From Fibrobacter sp. UWEL (lineage in GTDB: Bacteria; Fibrobacterota; Fibrobacteria; Fibrobacterales; Fibrobacteraceae), in contig NZ_FRBE01000004.1 in assembly GCF_900142535.1 (NCBI RefSeq), positions 124,001 through 188,000 of the forward strand: a stretch of 64,000 bases of DNA, given 5' to 3'. Below are positions 11,001-18,841 of this stretch, piece by piece (within the stretch, counting starts at the first letter, position 1; each line of letters starts with the position of its first letter). Position numbers and translations under genes: made by a program. The notes below the pieces were generated by a model. The model worked only from the letters and a program-made list of their open reading frames with translations. It searched no databases and was not told where the DNA came from.

Positions 11001-13180
11001 GCAAGTATGAAGCTGGTAGTACTCATACATGGACTGTCACTACGTTGGGCGGTGGATCTTGCTCTCAAACGTTTACGGTAGAGTCCAATGATGCTCACGC
11101 ATCTGCAGTTTGTTCTCTTGCAGATGATAAAAAGAGTTTTTCTGCTCAGGTAACTCCGGATAACCATACTTGGTCTGCTTATGTAAAAGTTCTTGATGCT
11201 CAGGGTGGCACTTATATGAATGAAGTAGGTCGCGTTAATAAGCAACCTGCTTCTGAATCCTCCTTCCGTGCGGATTGGACGGATGCGTTGCCTTCTGGTT
11301 ATACTGTTGCTTTTGTCCTCAATGGAGAAACTCAGAGCAACTGTACCTTTACGGTTGGTTCTTCTACTACAACTGAACCTGAAAAGACTCCTGATTTAGA
11401 TAATCCGACTGAACAGACTCCTTCTTCGGGAACCATTTGTATGGTTGCAAATTTGAATTCTAATACCCATGCGAGGGTTGATGACGATATTCCGTATGGA
11501 TCCTATACATTGAAACACAATTGTGGTGAAAATGCGAACTGGTGGATTTATTGTACCAAGGGCAAGACTATGACTGTTAACGGAACAGAAATAGAATGTA
11601 CTGGTTCAAAGGAAGAAGGTGCTAATACAAATAAGTTGCAGGATCGTTATTCGGGATTTAAGTCTCCCAAAACTGGATCCACGTTTACTGTTCCTGCTGG
11701 GGTAATCATATATAGTATGAGTTGCGATAAGGTGAGCGGAATTGGTCCTGCTGCTGGTGGTGCTGCTCCGGAAGGTTGTACGGATAGTGGCTTGCTAACG
11801 GGTTCTGGTTCTACCACTCCTACTACGCCTTCTACGTACAATACCACTTGTAACTTTGCCAATAGTTCCCATAACTGGGGTGATGGCGGTCAGTTCAAGT
11901 TTAAGACTACTTGTAAGGGCTGTGCATACACCATTAAGTCTCCCTCTGGAGAAACGAAGGCTAGTGGAACTACTCAGAATTCTGCTGATCAGGAAAATCA
12001 AGTGTACGTATCAACAATGATCGAAAAGGGTAAGTATAGTGTCTTCTTAGAAGGGGAAACTGCTGCAGCCTGTTCTGCAGATCCGAACTTCCCGGAAATG
12101 ACGGTGACTTACTGTACACCGGAAAAGACCACTCTTGCTCCGGGAGCAACTACAAAGTTCAAGGCGAACATTACGAATTGTAACAGTAATGCTTGTACAT
12201 GGTATTTGAAGAAGAATGGCTCCACCATCGCTCATAATAGCTATGGTAATTATATTGAACCCCAGATTACGGGGCCTGGAACCTACTCACTCCATCTTCT
12301 TGATGAGGGGGCGGATGCCGTATGCTCTGTGGATGTTTTGGAAACATCTCCTGCAGAAACCTGTAAGATGGACAATAGTTCTAGATCTTATGGAGAAAAG
12401 TCCAAGTTCCAGGTGGAACACATGAGTGTTGCTAGCGGTACTTCTTGGGAATTGTTTGATCCTAATGGAAACAGCCTTCAAAGTGGTTCATTTAACAATA
12501 ATTACAATTATAGTTGGTTTGAAACGGGTGAATTCTTTGCAAAGGTGAGTGGATCTTACAAGCTTGAAGTGGATGGTAAGGAGGCCTGCACTGCGAACCT
12601 TACTGTTGCTCAGCCTTCTGTTTCTAACTGCTCACTGGAAAGTTCTACGCTTACTGTGGGATCCAATACCAAGTTTAAGTTCAACTTGAATAACTGTAAG
12701 AATAATCAGTGTTCTTATGAACTCAAATTGGGTGATGATGTTGCTACAGCCAAGGAAAATGAATCTGATGGTTATAAGGAAGTTCAAGTTACTGCTGTCC
12801 AAAGCGGTACTTACAAGCTGTGGTTAAATGGTGTGGAAACAAGCTGTTCTGCCAATATCACAGTGACTGGAGAGTATGCTGATCCTGGTACGTATGATTA
12901 TTGCATCAATGAAAACAATTCCAATAAGACGGTTGAAGGTAAATTCAAAGATGGAGAATTTACGTTCAATTTCTGCAAGTCTTGTGCAAAAATCCAGGTG
13001 CATGCGAATACTACAGGTGGTTCATTTGAACATTATTATAAGGTTTCCAATATAGATGGATTTGACGACCTTACTTGTGGTTATCATGAACGTTCTTTTA
13101 GTACGCTTAGTACTTCTGTTAAGTTGAAGGTTGGTAAAAATTGCCTTGTGACAAAGGTTTATGTTTGGGATTGTAAGTAA
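5069..13180 (+). CDS. Giant PilX-like surface protein with repeated Ig-like modules
   Basis: Protein of 2703 residues; the ATG at 5069 is preceded by AAGGAG. The N-terminus is a basic start, a hydrophobic helix of about 20 residues, then RQAEFAADAGIASARNWM, the pattern of type IV pilus PilX-like proteins. Residues about 170-340 are glycine/asparagine-rich repeated strands suggesting a beta-helix. About 1330-1500 looks like a LamG-like jelly roll (FRSNDDASEYYQLSI). A cysteine-rich stretch follows. From about 1910 to the end there are several modules that begin with Cys and share TKFKFN..NC, CSYELKL and a closing Cys, like a chain of Ig-like domains. Position at the end of the minor pilin operon suggests a pilus-tip adhesin. 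Substrate is unknown; plant polysaccharide is a guess from the likely host. Confidence 0.75.
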   Translation: MHFYSKKGVSLLTVLMFMLVATIAATATYKWLSSADRSSAGRLHMRQAEFAADAGIASARNWMTYHGSETGALIRQFLKDSQKRPISLDPMLNPLDKDNQQFKVWFVGADVETNPYTVKILSEGTSSDGSTFKKVSILNVNGLYRAKVPKMPKMSNYEEAVFAGATDGISLDVSSGVINGSATFNTAVDVDKRLIVAGNLNVNSSTRVNDLFVYGDLFTCTNFEVTNDTYVKGKIYFNGLHTYGGDIYAENGVDMSGTGAPAGAQCNTGSGGGITVAGNMTSNGDVITPRHNAGTKYTINGNLVINKGGVLNFPDIATYSGVMGAQPYEVKFLGNVYLSGGINNDGFHLRYKDAPNFVLGSTGKYVYSGTKIFRVSSSEGKVDATTDYVSYWDANDVKTITGHTLTYKSKGGNTVTGGEALASNTFCNKSNCAPTDNNGANFWKNSTFYSCSGTETVSGTNVGTNCNVARNEVFFQVNGNYVASIDTNGWGANSMSDLQESIDESSSGNCVGPHVAEALQFNENLLTNAKMHSAEKKGACAGGDFEPQYSASFWETGNSIDRWSLLEKCYDEAKKAGELYNDEWLLIKFDGSDYQFQNTGSGVTLRKKYIIVFENAGTFNLPPTSSDASVMMYWKKGGVIQMTANSAFRNYFIYSLGDVEYNGGTGKGITGSLYLADCHKVKAVNTIVSDFNSTLASALSEASVLCEYDGTKKCTKSSSGSGSSGPADTFTDADFDSYIISVAPQLLLTTKSEYKSREGEFNVNNTSTINPSILIMPRVLYLPRLPSGRLSDYYDVLNLNGATETKIASNVSCTPDGLPTVDKFADTLSKGVYTCTYSSSTYGDATFYALVDGNTEDVKLNFEKDFYEVSSEVTEVDVKLDIPGISNAQEVAIDIYMSAPPSGWTVTGLTPISTNSDGSAVYTLKVTPSDTKRKDVLFHVTKSGDMPGSLYFQLIPPYSGCKPGAVSITRVATSGSVNVIRQDISEYCNKYYANCQSDEGFGNKYYSAINAPNCDEFLTKDGVTDVWAYAKGTNCTADATDPNTYWICSMYSSVTLKEKTGKSALVDKYCEVFIPQLDNQFDPTQDNETGYVYGSIVRKTKALTVTLSNTDNSGTGILLKMNASGGDEPDPDAEVKECRGSGSVCQFLVYPGYKYFLIPEAKGTDNFSYFKCTGKDCTEENAVNVGRYPILISDNNSFYVAFNDKDTHCFYEDFTPTEGKEDFTSFCGNGATRCIDTCAVSQASGSSCVVTKGKQAESGNETADWVMVYNNRPATCANWVKTDECLEYYTVWPLENTCKRKKEYCASSSKVNGSTQLAPQISNNYLHANTAAYENPAVSNSTQAVVLSTRDAGFNGTMTSYFTTDANPRHNSGFIFRSNDDASEYYQLSIYGNASLLGTIGRVSNLLYAELCLVHGQGTRDNTKDICVEKQLETSSYSIGSSIIISENTSMTLILKVKGAKVDVNLGLDRVFLKDGERGISFDLANEFGGKTLADDLHNRVGMKMYNSSFRVFDISWMSDTYSGMCYAAPKLLCSFKANYLGGNVPANSDVTPWVAYSSFVESDSKYEGCDLKYYYNGCDLAQNYTSFTWNDWSGWYQYFACGYYSNDGSYWDVGSTLKDKYYNFTEEGPHGFAFTPVATNYNPNPFPGIKKDAKVKMECPSGTTPPSSMLDTKTCGEFLVGELKFCSENYDFRKNASGAMYCEANEDCNILVTGAGLADGETSVNLRDAFVSLEFNNSSAADISVSLVDNSGRTSSIRNTDGSSITITVEDVANTDLFDPQTITAIRVRGTQGFYVTSAISSCPYALGVTGCTVTYNGSSWSVSVSAANATSCDITPSDGLDHLGTSAKKTDVVCSEEGNSYTFEDGSLFENVSEEGKFYFEVVAKDGEKTSDPRRCASEVIQPLTVSCKALTQNTVEPGMGVPSFGFTLGNCGQLSSGKCPYEVSLDGVAASGSAANDASATRATAPFDGLNTPGSKYEAGSTHTWTVTTLGGGSCSQTFTVESNDAHASAVCSLADDKKSFSAQVTPDNHTWSAYVKVLDAQGGTYMNEVGRVNKQPASESSFRADWTDALPSGYTVAFVLNGETQSNCTFTVGSSTTTEPEKTPDLDNPTEQTPSSGTICMVANLNSNTHARVDDDIPYGSYTLKHNCGENANWWIYCTKGKTMTVNGTEIECTGSKEEGANTNKLQDRYSGFKSPKTGSTFTVPAGVIIYSMSCDKVSGIGPAAGGAAPEGCTDSGLLTGSGSTTPTTPSTYNTTCNFANSSHNWGDGGQFKFKTTCKGCAYTIKSPSGETKASGTTQNSADQENQVYVSTMIEKGKYSVFLEGETAAACSADPNFPEMTVTYCTPEKTTLAPGATTKFKANITNCNSNACTWYLKKNGSTIAHNSYGNYIEPQITGPGTYSLHLLDEGADAVCSVDVLETSPAETCKMDNSSRSYGEKSKFQVEHMSVASGTSWELFDPNGNSLQSGSFNNNYNYSWFETGEFFAKVSGSYKLEVDGKEACTANLTVAQPSVSNCSLESSTLTVGSNTKFKFNLNNCKNNQCSYELKLGDDVATAKENESDGYKEVQVTAVQSGTYKLWLNGVETSCSANITVTGEYADPGTYDYCINENNSNKTVEGKFKDGEFTFNFCKSCAKIQVHANTTGGSFEHYYKVSNIDGFDDLTCGYHERSFSTLSTSVKLKVGKNCLVTKVYVWDCK

Positions 13181-13209
13181 TCATCTCCTTCAATAAACAA
13201 GAACTTCAA

Positions 13210-13236
13210 AGGCCCCCGCAAGGGGGCCTTTTCCTT
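13210..13236 (+). terminator. Rho-independent terminator after the minor pilin operon
   Basis: A GC-rich stem AGGCCCCC / GGGGGCCT with a short loop is followed by TTTTCCTTTT, 30 bases after the stop codon of the giant pilin gene. Confidence 0.8.
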
Positions 13237-13397
13237 TTCATACTGGCTTATTTCCGCTTGCTGAGTAATTTGTTTTGGATTCCAAGTTGGAACTTTGTAA
13301 TAAGAAAAAATATGTAACGTAAGTAAAATGTGATATTACATTTAGAATATAACGGAAATATTACAGACGTTTTTTTATTTGAGCTTTGGGGGTTCTT

Positions 13398-14657
13398 ATG
13401 AGAAAGCAAGGGTTTACAATCGTGGAGCTGATGGTGGTGGTGATCATCATGGGCATCCTGGCATCCGTGGTGGTGCCGAAGGTGGCGGGGGCTGTGGTTA
13501 AGGCCAAGGCTAGCGAGATTTCGCCGGCGGCTTCGACTTATACTAAGCTGCAGTCCGCATACCTGTACGAACACAAGTCTTTTGGTACCTGGAAGAAGAT
13601 TGGTTACCAGTCTCCGGGTGGCAAGAAGGGTAGGACGGACGTCTTTAAGTACTCCAAAGGCGACGTCACCACCTCCATCAAGGGTAGGAACTTGAGTTCT
13701 GCCCTGGGTGGGGAGGGTCAAGTGGCCTGGCAGGCCGAAAATCGCGTGGGTCTGGGCAATTGCCATGTGGGGAACCAGTGGCAGATCCGAGTAGTGGCTT
13801 TGAACGCTACTGAGATTGAATTCCGCCCGGAAATCGTGCAATCACAGACTTCAGCAGGTTGTGTGTCGCTGGCAAAGGACTGGGGCAACTTCAACTTGCA
13901 GGCTTCTATGATTACGGCGCCCAACAACTATGCCGGCCACACTCCTTCTTCCAGCGCTGCGGGTAATCCTGCTGGTACCTTGAATCCGGAAACTCCGGAT
14001 GACGAAATCGTCGTGGCGGGAGGACCTACCGGCGGCTCGGGCTCTGGCCTTGATCCTGAGGAAAAGTCTTCTTCTTCTGTTGTGTCTTCCTCCTCTGCTG
14101 AATCTAGTAGTTCCAATAAGAAGTTCTATGACGAGGAAGAGGGCTTTGAGGATGAAGACGACGGCAGCTGCGGCGTGATGTACACGAAGGCTGGAAATCG
14201 CTGCCCGCCCAGCTGGTGTAAACTGAACGGTAACGTGGCCAAGAATCACGGCGGCTGGAGCAATGCCGGCCATAAGTGGAATGAATGTTACGTTGCTCGT
14301 CAGGACTTGATTCAGGAAGCCGCCAACCAGGGCCTGGTTTCCTGCAACAAGAACGGCAATGTGTGCAAGGTGGCTAAGACTGCTAAGGGGACGACCATTA
14401 CCATCAAGGGAAATAAGATCAGCACCGCTGCAGAAGAAGCCTCTGACGATGACGAAGTTACGTCCAGTTCCTCCACGGTCGTATCTAGTTCCTCTACTCT
14501 GGTGTATTCCGGCAAGGGCCGTGCAAATGCCGAGAAGGCTCTGGGCGACAAGGTCATGTGCGCTGATAGCAAGAACGACAATGCCTGCCAAAGCTGGCGC
14601 CTGGCAAGTGAATGTCCCATGCCGAATAAGGACTATACTGCATGTACTAGCTGGTAG
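13398..14657 (+). CDS. Type IV pilin-like protein with polyserine linkers and a Cys-rich tail
   Basis: Prepilin of 419 residues. The ATG at 13398 gives the leader MRKQG before FTIVELM, with a G-rich ribosome site upstream. Residues 1-165 are the pilin core shared with the genes at 340 and 2027 (FGTWKKIGY, VAWQAEN, two Cys, DWGNF). Then come a proline/serine linker, the runs SSSS and SSSSAESSSS, an acidic patch, a module with at least six cysteines (CGVMYTKAGNRCPPSWCK), a second serine linker, and a short module with three cysteines. Extra modules on a pilin core are odd; they suggest a decorated or substrate-binding pilin. The codon use is more GC-rich than that of the giant pilin upstream. 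A terminator follows. Confidence 0.8.
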   Translation: MRKQGFTIVELMVVVIIMGILASVVVPKVAGAVVKAKASEISPAASTYTKLQSAYLYEHKSFGTWKKIGYQSPGGKKGRTDVFKYSKGDVTTSIKGRNLSSALGGEGQVAWQAENRVGLGNCHVGNQWQIRVVALNATEIEFRPEIVQSQTSAGCVSLAKDWGNFNLQASMITAPNNYAGHTPSSSAAGNPAGTLNPETPDDEIVVAGGPTGGSGSGLDPEEKSSSSVVSSSSAESSSSNKKFYDEEEGFEDEDDGSCGVMYTKAGNRCPPSWCKLNGNVAKNHGGWSNAGHKWNECYVARQDLIQEAANQGLVSCNKNGNVCKVAKTAKGTTITIKGNKISTAAEEASDDDEVTSSSSTVVSSSSTLVYSGKGRANAEKALGDKVMCADSKNDNACQSWRLASECPMPNKDYTACTSW

Positions 14658-14686
14658 TTTCTTCAAAATTCCCCCCCCCAAACAAG

Positions 14687-14715
14687 GGTCGCGTGGTTAA
14701 TCCTCGCGGCCTTTT
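14687..14715 (+). terminator. Rho-independent terminator after the modular pilin gene
   Basis: Stem GGTCGCG pairing with CGCGGCC around a loop of 11 bases, followed by TTTT, 30 bases downstream of the stop codon. Confidence 0.6.
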
Positions 14716-14806
14716 GTGTTGTAACGGCGTTTTTTCCTTATTTTGCCTTGCCGTAGGCCTTGTTTATGAAATTTGGAGTGCGTTTTTGGGCGATTTTTGA
14801 AAATCC

Positions 14807-15053
14807 TAGTGTGAATTATGATTTTTGAGGGAATTTGCACTAGTCATTTTGCGGGAGCGGCGATTTTGGGGTGGTTGCGCTAGTGCGAATTTGACATTTT
14901 CCCGGTTTTAACACTAGTCTGCTATTTTGTGGCGTTGATTTGCTAGTGCGAATTTCTTTAATTACCCGTTTTGATACTAGCCTAATGTTAGTTTGTTTGT
15001 GATTTTGGCGAAAACCCTAGTGCAAATGTTGTGTTTTTTGCAGATTTGCACTA
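14807..15053 (+). repeat. Four-hairpin repeat array, copy 1 (diverged)
   Basis: This covers most of the 555-base gap 14658-15212. Four imperfect palindromes, each exactly 36 nt from TAGTGY to RYACTA, lie at 14807-14842, 14881-14916, 14944-14979 and 15018-15053. Start-to-start distances are 74, 63 and 74 nt. The arms read TAGTGCGAATTT or TAGTGCAAAT and pair with ATTTGCACTA or degenerate forms; loops differ. The same architecture occurs at 46388, 51221 and 52528. GC-rich repetitive sequence follows at about 15055-15160, as it does after the other plus-strand copies. Confidence 0.75.
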
Positions 15054-15179
15054 GCATTTGGGCGAATTGCCTTCCCGGCGGCCCGAATCTTGCTTGCGGC
15101 GACCCGATTTGCGGTCAAACGGCGCTCTCCCGACGTGGTGGGGTATTCCAGCTTGTAGTAAAAATCACTGGCGGATGGT

Positions 15180-15197
15180 GCCCCGACGGGCTTTTTT
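15180..15197 (+). terminator. Terminator-like hairpin upstream of the OLD nuclease gene
   Basis: Stem GCCC-CGAC-GGGC followed by TTTTTT, ending 15 bases before the start codon at 15213. Because it lies after the hairpin array and before a gene, it could end an RNA covering the array or attenuate the nuclease gene. Confidence 0.5.
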
Positions 15198-15212
15198 ATA
15201 TACATTCCAAGT

Positions 15213-17006
15213 ATGCAGCCACAAGCTTTAAGACTTTCTGAGATTACGATTTCGAATTTGAGATCTATTCAGCGGCAACGTTTCCCGCTGAGTAGTTTTA
15301 CGGCGTTGATTGGCTATAATAATGCGGGTAAGACCAACATCCTGATGGGGATTCGTTGGCTCTTGGCTCATTTTTCTCTGGATATTTCGTATTTCGATGA
15401 CCCGAACCGCCCGGTAGAGGTGGAGGGTGTATTTGATGGTATTTCGGATCAGGTCCTGGCGCGACTGGGCGAAGAATCTGCGCTGGAGATTAACCCGTTC
15501 CTGGTAAATGCGGGGCCTAATGTGGGCCAGCTGAGAGTGAAAAAGGTGCAGCGCATCCCGGGGGAGAACCCTGACTGCATGGAATTTTTTGCTTTCGTGC
15601 CCAGCAACAAGCGGAATGGCGCCAACCGGAAGGAATGGGTCCGAGTGAGCGATGGCTTTATGGCGGCCTTTAGCCGCATGTTCCCGGAATCCATTGCCAT
15701 ATGGGATTTCGAGGGGAACCAGGCCTTCGTTAAGCTGCTGCACGAGATTTTCAAACCGCTGGAACGGCGCTTTGGCGGTGAAATCACCATGTTGCTGGCA
15801 AAGTTCAGCGACCTGCTTTCGCCGGATAGTGAAAACCGGGCGGAAGAGATTTCTTCCTTCGACAAGGACGTGAACGAGAAGTTGCGCCCGCTGTTCCCCA
15901 GCGTGAAGGTGGAGCTGGATATTCCTGTGCCCACCATGGAAACGTTCCTGAAGAAGGCCAACCTGAAGGTCATCGACGAAGATGATGGCTTCGAGCGTGA
16001 TATTAACCGCATGGGGGCGGGCTCCCAGCGCGCTATCCAGATGGCCTTGATCCGCTATCTGGCGGACATCAAGAAGCATCATAACAATCACTACCTGAGC
16101 CGCACCATGCTGCTCATCGACTCGCCGGAGCTGTACTTGCACCCGCAGGCAGTGGAACTGGTGCGCGTCGCCCTGAAGAACTTGTCCAACGAGGGCTATC
16201 AAGTGGTGTTCGCCACCCACAGCGCCCAGATGGTCACTAGCGAAGACGTGAGCACGTCCCTCCTGATTCGAAAGAACAAGGAGCGCGGTACCTTCATGCG
16301 GAAGAGGATGGAAGACGCAGTCCACCAGGTGGTTCAGGATGCTCCCAGCCAGCTTCAGATGTTGTTCAGCCTGAGCAACAGTAACGAATTTTTGTTCGCT
16401 GACTATGTGCTCCTGACGGAAGGGAAGACGGAACTTCGTGTTCTGCCTGCCTTGTTTGAGCGCATCACGGGGCAGAGCTTCGCTCTCATCAAGTGTGCCT
16501 TGGTTCGCCAGGGAGGGGTCAGCAATACCCGCAAGAGTATGCAAGTCCTAGGGGCTATGGATATGCCTGTCCGGGCCATCGTGGACTTGGATTACGCATT
16601 TACAACTGCTACTCACGACGGGTTCCTGGATTACAACGATCCGGATATCCGCTACTGCCAGAATCTGTTTAGGGAGTTGGCTTTCCAGCATCATCTGCGG
16701 TTGGTCAATGGACTTCCCGTGAGCAAGCATAGCAATACTACTGCCGCACAGGCTTACGCCATGATGGCCGCCATGCCAGAAGCGGAACGTCCTATCCGCA
16801 GCATTCACGCCAAGCTCCGCAGCCAGGGTATCTGGGTGTGGACCAAGGGTGCCATCGAGGAACATCTGGGTCTTGAATCCAAGAGTGAGGCCGCCTGGAG
16901 CAAGTTCATTGAACGTAGCAGGTCGGCAAATTTCACCAAGACTTTGCCGGATTACAACAGTATCGAGGAATTGTGCCGCTGGATTATTGAAGGGGCGCAT
17001 GGCTAA
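15213..17006 (+). CDS. OLD-family ATPase/TOPRIM endonuclease
   Basis: Protein of 597 residues. The N-terminal ABC-type ATPase domain has a P-loop GYNNAGKT (34-41), a signature-like GAGSQRAIQMALIRYLA, and a Walker B LLIDSPELYLHP followed by an ATHSAQM switch. The C-terminal TOPRIM domain has LLTEGKTELRVLP with the catalytic glutamate and AIVDLDYAF with the acidic pair. This order is that of OLD (overcoming lysogenization defect) nucleases. No UvrD-like helicase follows, so it is a solitary class 1-type OLD rather than a Gabija pair. Defence against phage is the usual role; DNA repair is possible. The start lacks a clear ribosome site. A four-hairpin repeat array lies directly upstream. Confidence 0.85.
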   Translation: MQPQALRLSEITISNLRSIQRQRFPLSSFTALIGYNNAGKTNILMGIRWLLAHFSLDISYFDDPNRPVEVEGVFDGISDQVLARLGEESALEINPFLVNAGPNVGQLRVKKVQRIPGENPDCMEFFAFVPSNKRNGANRKEWVRVSDGFMAAFSRMFPESIAIWDFEGNQAFVKLLHEIFKPLERRFGGEITMLLAKFSDLLSPDSENRAEEISSFDKDVNEKLRPLFPSVKVELDIPVPTMETFLKKANLKVIDEDDGFERDINRMGAGSQRAIQMALIRYLADIKKHHNNHYLSRTMLLIDSPELYLHPQAVELVRVALKNLSNEGYQVVFATHSAQMVTSEDVSTSLLIRKNKERGTFMRKRMEDAVHQVVQDAPSQLQMLFSLSNSNEFLFADYVLLTEGKTELRVLPALFERITGQSFALIKCALVRQGGVSNTRKSMQVLGAMDMPVRAIVDLDYAFTTATHDGFLDYNDPDIRYCQNLFRELAFQHHLRLVNGLPVSKHSNTTAAQAYAMMAAMPEAERPIRSIHAKLRSQGIWVWTKGAIEEHLGLESKSEAAWSKFIERSRSANFTKTLPDYNSIEELCRWIIEGAHG

Positions 17007-17030
17007 TGTCAATGTAGTCTGCTTTCGGGG

Positions 17031-17087
17031 CGTTGTCTGTGGGCAACGGATTGTAAATTAATCGTTGTCTGGACTCCAGGCAACGAT
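17031..17087. promoter_or_regulatory. Two related stem-loops between the OLD gene and a lipoprotein gene
   Basis: A first stem CGTTG/CAACG spans 17031-17048. A second, stronger stem ATCGTTGTCTGG pairing with CCAGGCAACGAT (one G-T pair, 3-base loop) spans 17061-17087. Both contain CGTTGTCTG and GCAACG. They may terminate the OLD transcript (no T run follows) or regulate the downstream gene, whose start is 19 bases on. Confidence 0.4.
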
Positions 17088-17105
17088 GTTATATTTATAT
17101 TGGTG

Positions 17106-18839
17106 ATGATGAGATTGGATAAAGCAAAGCAACGTTTTGCGACTTTTGGAGTTGCGCTGGCTGGAATTCTAGCTGGTTCTGCCTTTATGGGCTGCTCCGA
17201 TAGTAACGTTGCGGGTAATAGTGCAGAAACGGGCTCTCCGGAGTTGGCTGGCGTGCTTTATCTGGATGGGGGTAAACCTGCGGCTCTTGCCCGGGTGCAA
17301 TGCGTTCCCTCTCATTTTGATGTTCTTCACGATACATTGCCGGGATTTTTCCAGACGGTGGCAGATGATTCTGGCGCCTACGTGCTGGATTCTGTCCCCA
17401 CGGGTACGTACTCTCTGGAGGCTTTTGACCCTGAATCGGGCAAGATGCTGTTGGTGCAGCATATTGAGGTTCCCGATAGTGGGCGGGTAGCTATTAGCGA
17501 TACCTTGCAGTCTTCCGGCTATTTTGCCTTGACTTTGGAAGACGAATCTTTGGACGGTGTCGAAGGTTCCGCCCTGGTGGTGGGCACTACCATCCTGCGC
17601 CATATTAAGGTGGTGGACGGTGTGATTTTGGTGGATTCCCTGCCTGCGGATTCCATGGACATTGTGCTGCAACTGAACGATGGGGCGGGTGAATTCCACT
17701 TTGGCGTGAATGTTCCTGCTGCTGATACGGTGGAAATTGTGCTGGAGCCCGATACTGTGGCGGCCCCCGTAGATACTATCATCAAGCGTTACGTGGCATC
17801 TCTGGCTTGGCCTGTGGAGGTGGATTCTTCTGTGGATACTTACTCCAGCGATATCCCTCTGGCTATTCGACTGGATAGTTCCAATTGTGACTTTGCTGAA
17901 CTGGACAGCCTGACGGGACGCTGGGAAGCTTATCGCTTTACTAAGAGCGGGTCTCGCAGTGCGTCTCTGCCTATTTCCTTAAGTTATTTCGATACGGAAT
18001 CCCAACAGGCTTTGTTCTGGGTTCGCGTAGATTCCTTGAACGTTTCTGACTCTCTGGAACTGGTTTTCAATACTAGCCGACAGCCAGTTTATGCGCTGGA
18101 TGTGTTCCCCACAAGCCGCGCCTATACGGCGGTGTACCACTTTGACGATGGGGTGGAAACCATATCTGACGAAGCGGAAAAGCAGGGTTACGTAGCTACC
18201 GGCCATGGCTTGAAATCGGTGGATGGAGTGCTGGGTAATGCCGCTTCCTTCGATGGTAGCAGCTACATGGTGGTGGATAGTTCCGCTGCCTGCGATACTA
18301 TCCGCAAGACTCATCTGAACTACGCTTTTAAGGATAATTTCAATTTGTCTCTCTGGGTGAAATTGGATCGGGTGGATACCATCCAGACGATTGTTGCCAA
18401 GGGACAGAGTCAGTATGATTTACGCTTCTCTCCGGATTCTGGCATTGTGGCTCAGTTCTACCATAAGGCGGAAGACTATAAGGACTCTACCAGCGATACT
18501 ACCAGCTACCGTATGGTAATCGCTGCGGGTGCAAGTCTGGTGAAGGCTGGCCAATGGATGTTCGTATCTGTCAATGGCTACTGGAATTACAAGATGTTTA
18601 TTGATGGTGTAGTTCAGGATGCCAAGGCCGCCAAGGTGGATTGGCCCGAGGGAAACCGCAGCGAAGGTGCTGACCTTGAGGTGGGCCGCATGAATGCCAA
18701 GACGGGCGATGTGGAATATTTCAAGGGGGCTGTGGATGAGCTGTTCATCTCAAGAAGCGTCCGCAACGATGCCTGGATTTCTGCATCCTACTACAATCAA
18801 AAGCCTGGTAGCGTCTGGCCCAAGATCGTCGCGAAGTAG
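17106..18839 (+). CDS. Lipoprotein with carboxypeptidase-regulatory-like, DUF2341-like and LamG domains
   Basis: Protein of 577 residues; two ATGs (17106, 17109) are possible and no ribosome site is clear. A hydrophobic signal ends in the lipobox FMGC. Residues about 45-130 resemble a carboxypeptidase regulatory-like fold (GKPAALARVQC, DDSGAYVLDSVPTGTYSLEA). The middle, with WPVEVDSS, DIPLAIRL and FWVRVDSL, fits DUF2341. Residues about 360-570 form a LamG/concanavalin-like lectin domain (NAASFDGSSYMVV, FNLSLWVKLD, GAVDELFISRS). The architecture suggests a surface glycan-binding lipoprotein. It is convergent with the next gene, with 2 bases between the stop codons. Confidence 0.75.
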   Translation: MMRLDKAKQRFATFGVALAGILAGSAFMGCSDSNVAGNSAETGSPELAGVLYLDGGKPAALARVQCVPSHFDVLHDTLPGFFQTVADDSGAYVLDSVPTGTYSLEAFDPESGKMLLVQHIEVPDSGRVAISDTLQSSGYFALTLEDESLDGVEGSALVVGTTILRHIKVVDGVILVDSLPADSMDIVLQLNDGAGEFHFGVNVPAADTVEIVLEPDTVAAPVDTIIKRYVASLAWPVEVDSSVDTYSSDIPLAIRLDSSNCDFAELDSLTGRWEAYRFTKSGSRSASLPISLSYFDTESQQALFWVRVDSLNVSDSLELVFNTSRQPVYALDVFPTSRAYTAVYHFDDGVETISDEAEKQGYVATGHGLKSVDGVLGNAASFDGSSYMVVDSSAACDTIRKTHLNYAFKDNFNLSLWVKLDRVDTIQTIVAKGQSQYDLRFSPDSGIVAQFYHKAEDYKDSTSDTTSYRMVIAAGASLVKAGQWMFVSVNGYWNYKMFIDGVVQDAKAAKVDWPEGNRSEGADLEVGRMNAKTGDVEYFKGAVDELFISRSVRNDAWISASYYNQKPGSVWPKIVAK

Positions 18840-18841
18840 AC

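Noticed and set aside
14807-15053. CRISPR-like regular array
   Set aside because: The repeated units are palindromes with differing loops, only four per array, and the spacers between them are conserved from array to array. CRISPR spacers would differ and repeats would be identical. No cas genes are near.
15213-17006. Gabija system
   Set aside because: The OLD-type nuclease is followed by a lipoprotein gene, not by a UvrD-like helicase, so the second component is missing.
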